Source of the DNA: Trichaptum fuscoviolaceum | Taxonomy: Eukaryota; Basidiomycota; Agaricomycetes; Hymenochaetales; Trichaptaceae | Direction: 5' to 3' | Assembly (NCBI GenBank): GCA_910574455.1 | Contig: CAJSYZ010000007.1 | Coordinates: 1,178,001-1,242,000, forward strand | Length of the DNA: 64,000 bases | Shown: one piece after another, positions 54,746-64,000 of the stretch | How positions within the stretch are numbered: the first letter of the stretch is position 1 | Layout: the number at the start of each line of letters is the position of its first letter | The notes under the pieces: generated by a model | What the model was told of the DNA's origin: nothing | Database searches by the model: none | The model's input: the letters and a program-made list of their open reading frames with translations, nothing else | Made by a program: the position numbers and the translations under genes

Positions 54746-56349
54746 CCCAGACCTCGTAGGTTCTCGACTATGCCCGGATACCAGATCCCGGCCTCGCGTC
54801 CACAGTCATGAAGTGCAGTTAGGAGATTGATCCACTGCGTCCAAAGCCGACCTCTGTCTGGCCTTGAGTAAGCCAACACGACAGCGGTCAAGGATTGCTG
54901 TCCCGCAATCCTGCCCGGTCACGAACCCTGCCCTGCGCTCGTCCTGCCACGGTGCCCTAGCTAACCCCTTCGACATCCTGTGCCTCTCGACCTGCCCTTG
55001 TTCGTCCACAGCCTGCCCCGCCAGGAATCCCGCCTCGCCGCGAACGCTGTCAAGCGTCCCCTCTGACAATCCCGCAACCCACGCTCGTTCACGGTTGGAG
55101 TCCTGTCAAGACTCCCCCACTCGTCCCGGTTGGAGTCCCGCCAAACTCCCCCCGCTCGTTTCCCGACTAGAGTCTCGCCAGACTCCCCCGCTCATTCCCG
55201 GTAGAAACCCCGCTCGCTTCCCAGTTGGAATCCCGCTCCTTTCCCCCGCACGATCCCAGTCGAAAACCCGCTCGTTTCCCGCCTCGCGTCCCGTCTCAAA
55301 TCCCTGCGCAAATCCCCCGCAGGATTCCCGCCTTCGATCCCGCCGCGATTCCCATCGCAACCCCAGCTAAGTTCCCGCTCTGATTCCCGAAAGATTCCCG
55401 CTACGATTCCCGGTCGAAACCCGAACTCGATTCCCAGTCGAAACCCGAACTCGATTCCCGGTTGAAACCCGAACCAGATTCCCTGCATGATCCCGTCGCG
55501 AATCGCGCGAGTTTCCCGTCGTCCAAGGGAAACCCCTTAGCTTCCCCGCTCCTCGATGCTAACCTCGTCTTGAGATAGCCCCAGGTGATTGGCCTGGCCA
55601 CGCACGTGCCAGCCAACTAGTCTCGTTAGTAGCGTCCTGTCCCGGCCCGCAGACCAGATTCCCGCCACCCCGTGTGCGGGATTGATCTCATTGTCCGCAA
55701 GGACTCGAACCTCGTCCTTAGTCGCCCTGCCCCGCGCGCGCCTCGCGATTAGGCTTCGTTACGACATCGAAGCACCGGCTTCTTCGAAGTTGGTCCCTGT
55801 CGATCTCCCGCGACCCTGATCCACGCCAGAAGTTGCCTGCAACTTATCCCGAGACGATGTATGCATTACATCCGCCCCCCACGCTCGTTACCCCGCTGCC
55901 TGTGCGCCAGCTTGATACCTCGCGCACAATTACATTCCTTTAGTTCTCTTTGTTTCACTTGACCATGCTTCACGCTCGTTCCCTTAGATCTTGCCCAGAT
56001 GTTCCCGCACCGAATCCCGAATCCCGGATTCACGTCACTGTATGCGCGGCCTTCGCCCGCAAGATTGTGTAACTAGTTAGTTGCGCGTTTGTGCATGCCC
56101 GTTCCCTGTAGATTCTGCCCAGTAGATAAATACCTGTCGCCACCGTAAGGAGCACTCACTTTTGTCCTCTTGTCGAGTGCTTCCTTAGGTGTGTTTCTGT
56201 CTTGTCTCTAGTGTAGTTTTACAATGCTGACTTGTCGAGTGCTTCCTTAGGGAACCTCCTCCTGATACAGAAGTGTTGCCTTGAGATCCCGGTTATCCTG
56301 AGCTCTCTGCTCCCGTCCTGAGCACGCCTGCTCTCTGGCTCTCTTGTCT

Positions 56350-56545
56350 CTGTCTTGTCCCGGATCCCGCTCTGCGAATCCCGCTCTGAGTCCTGCCCAG
56401 AATCCCGCTCTGAGATTCCCGCCAGAATCCCGCTCTGCGATTCCCGCCAGAGCCCCGGACGATTCCCGCTCTGCGATCCCCGCACGAATCCAGATTCCCG
56501 CACGAATCCAGATTCCCGCGCGAATCCAGATTCCCGCCAGAATCC
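56350..56545 (+). repeat. Short tandem arrays of TCCCGCTCTG and CGAATCCAGATTCCCG words
   Basis: At least six AATCCCGCTCTG-like copies followed by three copies of a CGAATCCAGATTCCCG unit. Long open frames across it on both strands reflect base composition, not genes. Confidence 0.7.
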
Positions 56546-58333
56546 CGCTTGGCATTTCCCCGCGTCTCGACTCTGTCTCCCCGCGCCTCGACTCTGCCTT
56601 CCCAGCCTCGACTCTGACTCCGTCCCGTCCTCGCCTTGAGCCCCCTTGTGTCTCGCCCCCGTAGCCCCGCTCCCCGCGCGACTCCGTTGGCGTTGTAGCG
56701 TCCTTAACGGTTCCCCTTCGCCTTCTCCGCTGCCGCGCGCTCTCCCAGGCCTTGCCCCGGAAGCCGCTAACGCGCCCCGGCCCCCAGGTTCCCCCCAGGT
56801 CGTAACATCATCTGACTTTTCGTATTGCCGCTCAGCTGCAAACTTGAAGTGTCAGAACACAATCGAATAGGTCACTTCAAGTTTGTAACACACACTCTTT
56901 GGTATTGCTAGAAATGCTACGAGCTGGACTGTATTCAACTTTTGGGACCGCCGGGCCTTGTTAGATACATTTCCTATTGAGAGATATAACGGATAATATT
57001 CGTTGTTGCCAGTTCCAACGGAAACTGTTGTCTTGTCACTCCCTAAGATCACCGGAACAAACATGGACCCATGGACTGCTTTATCTTCGGCGTAGATTTT
57101 GTTCTAAGTCAAGGATAATCAGAACACTTCCTCGAACTTCGAATGCTGCATGATTTATGACTTACAGCCTGTTCCCAAGCAAAATTTCCGGACATGTAGT
57201 TTCTGAAGACTCGTTCTTTGTTGTCATCAGAATTCTCCTTCGGCTGATATTCACGAAACGGGACATAGTCGAATTCGCCTTCCAACGCCGGATTGTCCAC
57301 CAAATTCCGGATCACTTCCAAAGGATCCCGATACCATACATCATATTCTTTCCTCTTCCATGACTCGGTATTGTCATTTGTCACCTTTTGGCCATTGTCG
57401 TCTGTGTAGAAGTTACTAAAGGATTTCCAAGACACATCACCGACTTTCGTAGCATCAATGATGTTATACATTTTTTGCGCATCTCCATCGAGTAGCGTAC
57501 TAGTTGAACCCAGATCCAAGTCATCGTCAGGCTCTGTCGCATCCAATTCGGAACATCCGCAAGATTTTACATTCTCCGCCGCCTGAATCAGCTGATAAGC
57601 CTTCATGATTCCCAGAAGCTTTGTTATGTTCCCAGCAGACATTTGCTCTTCCCGATAGAGAAAATCTGCGAGCTCAAAATCTGCTCGGCACGAATAGGGA
57701 AACCAGTCATTTGACGCAGATTCGTTTCGCGGAGCGGGTGAGTCTTCATATTCCAAGAAGTTCCCTTCTGCATCGCATGGAGTGGCTGCACAATGTTTGG
57801 TGTCAAAATGCTACAGTAAACCGGGAACAATTGATTTGGCGCGCACCATTCAAGTATCTGTGATACACCTTCAAGTTATCCTCGCTCTCCTCATAATCTC
57901 CAATGTCGGAATCCAAGTCTTCAGAACGGCCACTGTCACTTCCGGTGACAGAATGGGACAGAGAATCAGGTCTGTCCAAATCTTGAAGCAGCTCGTCTCG
58001 GCCTATACTGAGCATTGAGATATCCTGTGTAAGCATGGAAATATCGTAATCGTAGGAGTCAGAGCCGCTCTCAAGATGACCCTCTGATGGAAGTTCGGAC
58101 GACCTCAGGAGAGCTTCAAGTTGAGGACTTGGAGCTTGTATGGGTCGAATAGGTGACGATTCATATTCATGACCACAAGCAGAAGAACTTGCCAAGAATG
58201 ACGTCGGATGAGCTGAATATTCATGTCTTGCTCTTCCAGATTGACTCTTGAACGTCCTACTACAGCCGGGCAAGGTGCATCGAATAGTTGGTGGAAAATG
58301 AAAGGGATCGTGCTTTTTCCGTGTCGCTGGCAT

Positions 58334-58605
58334 CAACTTGAATGTAACCTCAGTAGTAGTACACGTTGACAATTGGGACTCACAGCTGAGCCTCACTGGC
58401 ACTGGCAGGCTGCTAGCACTGGCAGTGACTCGGACTCGGAGTGCCAGTGAACTTGAACCTGAGTTAAAATTAGTCATAGAGTAGTCACGGTAGTAGTGGG
58501 CGTAAATTTTCAACTTGTCTAAGATAGACGCCCCCGCCTCCCTGATCTTGAACTTGCACCTTCAACACATCTTATCATCATACAAGTCTCAAAACACTGC
58601 ACAAA
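58334..58605. promoter_or_regulatory. Divergent promoter region between transposase and mini-exon gene
   Basis: Only 272 bp separate the two start codons. It contains GGCACTGGCA, GACTCGGA and AACTTGAA words shared with the other spacers. Both genes may be driven from it; no TATA element was defined. Confidence 0.45.
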
Positions 58606-61600
58606 ATGTCAACTCAAAGACAGACAAGAGCTAAGAACAGCGAAAAGCACCCCGGAGCAGTCGTTGGACAACTCAGAACAAGACGAACACAGGAGGAGAT
58701 ATTGCGGGAGAAGGAAGAAAAAGAGAAAAGGAAAGTACGGCAGGCAGAGAGGCGGGATGAGGCATTGAAGGAGAAGGAAGAGAAGGAAAAGCAGAAGGAA
58801 GAGCGGGCAGCCTTCCGCAGAGCTGCGGCCCAGCAAGTCGCGGTTGCGAAAGAGAGGAAAAAACTCGCTGCGGAGCAAAAACGGGCAGCAAAAGAACAAG
58901 AGGCAGCTGACAAGGTTCGCAAGAAGGTGACTGCAGCAGAGAACCAAGAAGCAGCGATGCTAGAGACCGTAGAGCTTGAAAACAACTTGTCAAAGGCTCT
59001 TGAGACACGCACCCAGATGGGCTCAACAGTGCCCAAACTCACTGGCAAACGTGGACGTAGAAAGCCAAAAGGCAAAGCTAGCAGTAAGTCTTCAACTTTA
59101 GATCAGTGATGACACAGATCATTTGAACTGGCATAAACAGACTCGAAGAATGATGTTAAAGACGTATCGGGTTGTGAAGATGGACACAACGAAGACTTGG
59201 ATATTCGTGAGTAACATTGCCTATACATTTTCAGATGATCTCAAAGCTTGGAGGTTGAACACTGTGACTCACCTTAATGCGAAGCAGCGAGTATGGATGA
59301 GCCAAACAGGGAGCCTGCAAAAAAGGCTAGGAAAGAAGATTCCAAAGGTGAACTTCCATTTCGCACACGTGTGCAGACCGCAAAGATGTCCAGGTCTGCC
59401 GCCACCGTGACTCCCAGCGACGCATTCTTTCACGCTCCTGCAGGACCGAACGAGAGTCTTTCTGGTGAAGAAACGGACATAATAGACTCGCCCGCTACGT
59501 CAAGGTGGAACGACAAGACAAAACGCCCTGTCAGGGCGCTTCGCAACACAGATGATTCCACTTTCATTGGTGAAGAGGGTGGAGGTCTTGAGGTGCCAGT
59601 GGCAGGGATAGACTCAGAAAGGATCAATTTGTGAGTTTGAGGTTTGAATCTTGCATTGCGTCTGAATCAGTATCTGGTACTGTCAAGTCGATGTAATGGT
59701 GAGTGAGAAGCTTGATTTAGACTCAATTATTAAACTCATACTAGTATGATCATCATCATCCCGACTACCTACTCAGGCTACTACTACCGTGACGCTCCCG
59801 GGCCGAGACCCAACTTCAAGTTGGAAATCCTTCACCTGCAACATTGACGCTCTTGTCTTTGCTACCACTATATTATGAGCCTTGCTGACGCAAAGCTGCA
59901 CCAGACACACCGTCGAATTGCCAGATGATGAAAACTTAAGTCCCTGGGAGGATGAAGGAGAAACAATAACCCTTACAAGCTATCATGGTGTAAAAAATAG
60001 CACAATCAGCGTGCAACAGAAGGCACATCTTGTCGATTCGGAATCAAATGTTGTGAGTTGACGGAGCATTAGAATGGCAGATGCAGTCTGAATAACTTGT
60101 TTATAGGGCGGAAGCGATCCGAAGAGGCTAACAAGGCCGGCTCAAGCTTGTGTGAGTCCGACTGATTACTGTTCGATTCATGTCAGTTGCTCCATGACCG
60201 TTTGTTCATATTCCTTCGTTATTATTTATCTGCCAACTGCCGTCTCATGAACAGGATGGAGGTAGCAGCAACGTCAACTCGAAGAAAAGGAAGTTATTGC
60301 ATGACACTCTTTCCGGGTCGCAGGTTTCAACGGTAAGCGATGTCATATCATTCTACATTTTTTCAATCTACTGAGTAATCCCTTCCCGTACTCGAGGATA
60401 AGAATAACAAGATAAATCCAGGTGGACAGGTGAGTACCAGACAGTGATCTTCATGGTACATCCTTCCTTCATTGCTTACTGAATTGGTATTTTGATAGGA
60501 TGCAAACAAGAGGACTGCTATTTCGCAGCTTAGCGCACCGGTAAGTCTATCTTATCTCAACTTCTCTTGTTCCCCCCTTATTTATGGTTGTAAGGTGCAA
60601 TCACTAGCCTTGGAACCCCGTGTACAGGTATGTGTGAGTGTCGATGCACTGTAGGCTCACTTCCGGTGCTCTCCTGTGGCAACTATTCGTTTCCTTCTTC
60701 ACTTCAAGTTGAGCGCTAATGTGTGAATATGAATAGGACATCACAGTCACAAAGAACGGAAAGAGGAAGTCGCCACCAGACACTGACTCTCAGGTTAATG
60801 TGGTAATTCTTCTACCTTCACGTGCAATGAATTCCTTCATTTTATGTTTACTTATTTTAAACCATCTCAATAGGCTAATAAGGCTGTCAAGATCAAGAAG
60901 TCATTGTTGACTGACATGGACACACAGGCCGGTGCCACAGTAAGCGTCAATTCTATGGTAACCGGCATTTTAAGTTCGTATCTGATCAGGCGGAAAGGAC
61001 TTGAGTAAGAAGAGGAAACCCTCTGACATTCCTTATCGGCCTGAGGCCGATATGACAGTAAGTGCTTCTTTTCGAGCTGTTCACTTGCCACGGATAACAG
61101 CTTTCTGACGTGCTGCAGCCGGAGCTTGGATCCGCTACCTCTAATCGCAAGAGGCAGTCGCTGGTGGCTGATAATGAAGTAAGTGAGAGTCGATTGATAC
61201 ACTCTAAATGTAGACATTCACCTTTTTTTCTTACTAATAGTCTGGTGGTCGAAAGATGTCGTTAGCACCTCGAGCACCGTCCCTTGCAATGACGAGAGCA
61301 TCCTGCACCCCCGGACCCGAAGTGTTAGTGACTGGGGCTTATCAAGGTCATCGCAAAGTCTCTCGGACTACTAGCTCAGTTTGTCGAATCAAATTCATTT
61401 CTATGACATATTTTGCTGATTTACTTATATGCAGACATCAGTGGGACTTGAGGACAAGGATCAAAATGAAGGAAGGGAAGGATCTCGCGTGCCAGGCAGG
61501 AAAAGGGCGACGAACCAGTGTCTCCCTCCCGGTACTCAGGCAGGATGGACTCATATTCTATTACCTTCACTATTTCGCGCAGTTGGAAAGTCCGTCACAC

Positions 61601-62994
61601 CATGGCAAACTCCGGACAATAAGCTCATCAGCTCACTGTGGGGGAAAGTGTTTGATTCTGTGGAATTCAGTTACGAAACATCAGTTCGCCGATATCTGTT
61701 CTCTAGTTGAGTCAATCTAACTTATCTCCAAGTCACCTTTACCAAATTGAGATGCGATCCTTGTATTTCAGGTGGCCCAGAGATGCTCTGATAGCTGGCG
61801 CAAGAAACTTTTTGAGAAAGCTGAGCAATCAGTTGCAAGTTTTATCAGCGGCGAACAATCAAAATCAATGCGAAACGAAGCAATTGTGAAGACGTTGCAG
61901 TCGCTAGTTGACAAGAAGAAAGCCGAACCGTTTCTATGGGAAAGCTGGTATAGTATGGAGAGGGTAAGTAAAAGAGTATTTATTGTCGCATTTTGTGTCC
62001 ATGCATTGACCCTAAATGTACAGAAGCAAGGACTGTTCTGCTCTGACCTTGTGGTCTCAGTGTTGTCCGTACACATTGTCTTGGCCATGGGTCGGCATAA
62101 AATACTGGACAGAAACACCATAGGAAAGCCTATCGGTGCCCTCGCCCTTGCGGCAACAGCGGTATCTACTTTTTTCAGCACTTTATTGTCCTTATTCGCT
62201 GATCTTCCCATGGATAGGTCAAGGTTGCCATTGATAAACAGGTGGCTCGGTTGCAAAATATCAAAGAAGAACTTGGCGGCGCTGAGTGGTATTTCACTAG
62301 CGCTCTGTGGCAACCTCATACGGACGACTATGTTAACTTGTTGTCAAATCCCTCTTTCTTCACTGAATCAAACTGGGAAAAGGTTCGATCCCGCCTCCTA
62401 GCTTACGATGCCAGTACAGATATCGATACGAGAAAGAACACCGAACTTGTTGGATCGGGTATCACTGGCAGGGACTTCTCCTTGTATTTTGACGTTATAG
62501 ATGCAGATTCGACCTGCGAAAAAGCGTATGACGAAGACGCTGATAATTGGGAAGACGGAACCGACGGAACCGACAATAAGGGCGAAGAGCGTGAGGTGGC
62601 TGAGTATAGAGGCGAGGTGGAAGGTGATGCAGAGGACGAGCATGCTAATGCTGAGGGTGACGACAACCTGAGTGAGAGCGGGGACGAGGGAGTTGACAAG
62701 ATTGAGTGCAAGGGCAATGATGACGGCGAGGGCGATGACGACGGCGAGGGCGATGACGACGGCAAGGGCGATGACGACGGCGAGGGCGATGACGACGGCG
62801 AGGGCGATGACGACAGCGAGGGCGATGACGACGGCGAGGGCGAGGACAACGGCGAGGACAACGGCGAGGGCGACGGCGAGGACGAGGGCAAGGGCGAGGG
62901 CAAGGACAAGGACAAGGATTTAGGTGGAGATGGTGATCATGAGGAGGACGACGCTTCAAAATGGGATTCGGCTACGGACTGCGTAGACTTCTAA
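58606..62994 (+). CDS. Many-exon gene with a chain of mini-exons and an Agaricomycete-expanded C-terminal domain
   Basis: Starts MSTQRQTRAKNSEKHPGAVV. Exon 1 encodes a charged coiled coil (residues about 25-130) ending in basic KRGRRKPKG. Exons near 59.15-59.63 kb add NREPAKKARKEDSKGELPF and more. From about 60.1 to 61.2 kb a run of short exons (33-78 nt) follows, nearly all multiples of three, each bearing a basic cluster such as SKKRKLL, NGKRKSPP, SKKRKPSD or NRKRQSL. Later exons carry TQAGWTHILLPSLFRAVGKS, SYETSVRRYLF, FLWESWYSM, CSDLVVSVLSVHIVLAM, GKPIGALALAATA and GGAEWYFTSALWQPHTDDYV, a pattern I associate with DUF6532-like proteins of mushrooms. It ends in an acidic repeat tail and VDF. 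Likely nuclear; function unknown. Some exon borders are provisional. Confidence 0.55.
62710..62900 (+). repeat. 18-bp coding minisatellite for an Asp/Gly/Glu-rich tail
   Basis: About seven copies of an 18-base unit encoding DDGEGD with variants DDGKGD and DDSEGD, then a degenerate EDNGEDNGEGDGEDEGKGEG stretch. It makes open frames on both strands, which are not genes. The truncated copy at 2.2 kb has an acidic tail of different repeat structure. Confidence 0.85.
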
Positions 62995-64000
62995 GGGCAA
63001 ATCAATCACTAGTGAGCCTCTTCTTTTCGTTTCTGTCCGTGCGCTCAACATTATATTACCATCGACTCGCAGAGCAGTCTTCGATTCTGCATGTTCTTTG
63101 GCGTAGCAGTAGAAACAAAGGCACGGCAGCGAAATGTGGCCTGCCACTGCCTGTCACGGAAGAGGTTCAGGATAATGTCGTGGCGGATCCCATGATAGCG
63201 ACTGCTATGCTTAGTCTTGCGTAAATGACTGATGTACTTAAACGCTGAGGCACTGATAGCTACATAATGTTGTCTTATATATTTCTGATGCAATGAAATA
63301 CTTGGATCGTTCTTATGCACTTAGACTCTTGAGCACTGCAATTTGTCTTACAACACTTGTCTACTGCTGTAATTAAAGGATGATACACTGGAGCACTGGG
63401 GTGCAGAATGCCTGAAACACTTAGAGCACTGATTCAGCCATCTTTCCTTATTTAAGCCAGCCCGCACTTATTTCAGCCAACTTGTCCTGAATAATGGGAG
63501 GACATGCATGAATAAGTAAAGCTTGCCTTATTTAAGACTTCAGTCTCTCAGGACGTTTAAGTAACACTTAAGTCACTTTCAGCAGAAAGTAGATGCATAC
63601 ATCTTCGTCCCTTTCAAATGCCGGGTTGCCGAGCGCATTTTGAATCCTCGCCATACCACCGATTTACCCACGCCATTCGTACGATTTCAAGTTGTAGACG
63701 ACTGTCTAACGTTACTACCGAACGAACCGTTCATTTCCACCATTAGTTCCATCTATACGCTTTGTCAAATAACAGAACTCATCTCGCACACTATCCATTT
63801 ATTACTTCTATTTGACTGAAGACTATGAGATACACGACCTTTCACGACTACGAAAACATAAGGGATTAATGATGATGGTAGTTTTGGCAAACTATGAAAA
63901 AGGTAGGTGTGTTGATTCACCATCATTTATGTCAGAAACTCAGGTCGCATATTCTTAATTTAAAGAACACTGAACGATATATTCGGTTTCAGCCCTCGCC
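62995..64000. other. 3' flank of the mini-exon gene and right edge
   Basis: Non-coding to the edge as far as can be seen. 62995-63600 is related to the flank of the truncated copy at 2.4-3.1 kb. The phrase GATTTACCCACGCC at about 63660 also occurs near 25510. No gene is called in 63600-64000. Confidence 0.5.

Larger units (their letters stand above)
54320..56807 (+). mobile_element. Solo LTR, 2,488 bp, inside the Plavaka gene
   Basis: Starts TGTCGGGATCC and ends AGGTCGTAACA, matching the LTR ends of the two chromoviruses, and is flanked by TCATC on both sides (54315-54319 and 56808-56812). It contains GGAGCACTCACTTTTGTCCT with the self-primer at 56158-56168, a TATA-like GATAAATA, and the doubled GAGTGCTTCCTTAGG. 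No gag or pol. Its great length comes from repeated ATTCCCG-type words and short tandem arrays. It is most simply the product of recombination between the two LTRs of a third family member. Confidence 0.85.
51849..58333 (-). pseudogene. Plavaka (KDZ-group) DNA transposase, split by a solo LTR
   Basis: Starts MPATRKKHDPFHFPPTIRC with a C2H2 finger (CTLPGCSRTFKSQSGRARH). The N-terminal part continues KVYHRYLNG, an intron, then CDAEGNFLEYEDSPAP, FELADFLYREEQMSAGNI, KEYDVWYRDPLEVIRN, FDYVPFREYQ, VILGSDKTTVSVGTGNNEYY and FLAIPK. The gene is then cut by the 54320-56807 LTR. It resumes with FRRFRHQIFHSSI, CPDGHLRRSVLGLGSYIADY, FPRADICNLISPDLLHQIIK, LDFCYLVRRYT, SLPRQHAMVHY, CSSITENKHIYAVKETWRRS and ends MHMHETLYESRHWQ. 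These are standard Plavaka landmarks. Apart from the LTR the exons seem readable, so it was probably active shortly before the insertion. Transposon termini were not found. Confidence 0.85.

Noticed and set aside
54864..55370. Arg/Pro/Ser-rich frames in both directions
   Set aside because: Inside the solo LTR; they arise from ATTCCCG-type repeats, not from genes.
58614..59075. Hydrophobic 153-codon frame on the minus strand
   Set aside because: Antisense to the coiled-coil exon; Lys/Glu codons read as Phe/Leu/Ser in reverse.
62403..62915. Ser/Pro-rich 170-codon frame on the minus strand
   Set aside because: Antisense shadow of the acidic 18-bp repeat.
44736..62994. TET/JBP oxygenase cargo expected near KDZ transposons
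   Set aside because: No HxD...H oxygenase motif could be found in any frame of the block.

Overview
The window is nuclear DNA of a filamentous basidiomycete, most likely an Agaricomycete. The grounds are short GT-AG introns of about 50-70 nt in every gene, a three-domain A-T-TE quinone/furanone-type synthetase, a Plavaka (KDZ-group) transposase, small Kre9/Knh1-like secreted proteins, chromodomain Ty3/gypsy elements, and a C-terminal domain of a lineage-expanded Agaricomycete family. All family names come from recognising motifs by eye; no search was run.

Layout. 1-1.3 kb: 5' end of a minus-strand LTR retrotransposon cut by the window edge. 1.35-3.1 kb: G-rich decamer repeats, then a truncated copy of a gene whose full version lies at 58.6-63.0 kb. 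3.1-5.5 kb: a multi-exon membrane protein. 6.17-11.18 kb: a head-to-tail duplicated 1.25-kb unit, each carrying a dead fragment of a BSD2/NDFIP gene. The first unit is interrupted by a 2.5-kb element with Tc1/mariner-type ends (TA target duplication) that carries a broken piece of the URA2/CAD pyrimidine gene. 11.65-21.5 kb is the most normal stretch: an MFS transporter, a hemerythrin-like HHE protein, an inverted-repeat element and an A-T-TE synthetase. 22.3-26.7 kb: three tandem Kre9-like genes.

27.8-34.5 kb is a young, nearly intact chromovirus (Ty3/gypsy) with 818-bp LTRs. 34.8-35.8 kb is a membrane-anchored DEDD exonuclease gene. 36.5-44 kb is a decayed BCS1-like AAA-ATPase split by a second chromovirus (37.6-43.9 kb), whose ORFs are broken by three in-frame TGA codons. 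Both elements, and a 2.49-kb solo LTR at 54.3-56.8 kb, carry an 11-base self-primer of the Tf1/sushi type. Primer and primer-binding site change together between the two full elements.

44.5-63 kb is an accessory block: a large PA-clan (trypsin-like) protease, an unrecognised helical protein, a Plavaka transposase gene split by the solo LTR, and divergently from it a many-exon gene with a string of phase-0 mini-exons. The spacers of this block share a vocabulary of short repeated words. The protease and the two unknown genes may be passengers of a KDZ-type transposon or an accessory island; this is a hypothesis only.

No rRNA, tRNA gene or CRISPR array was seen.
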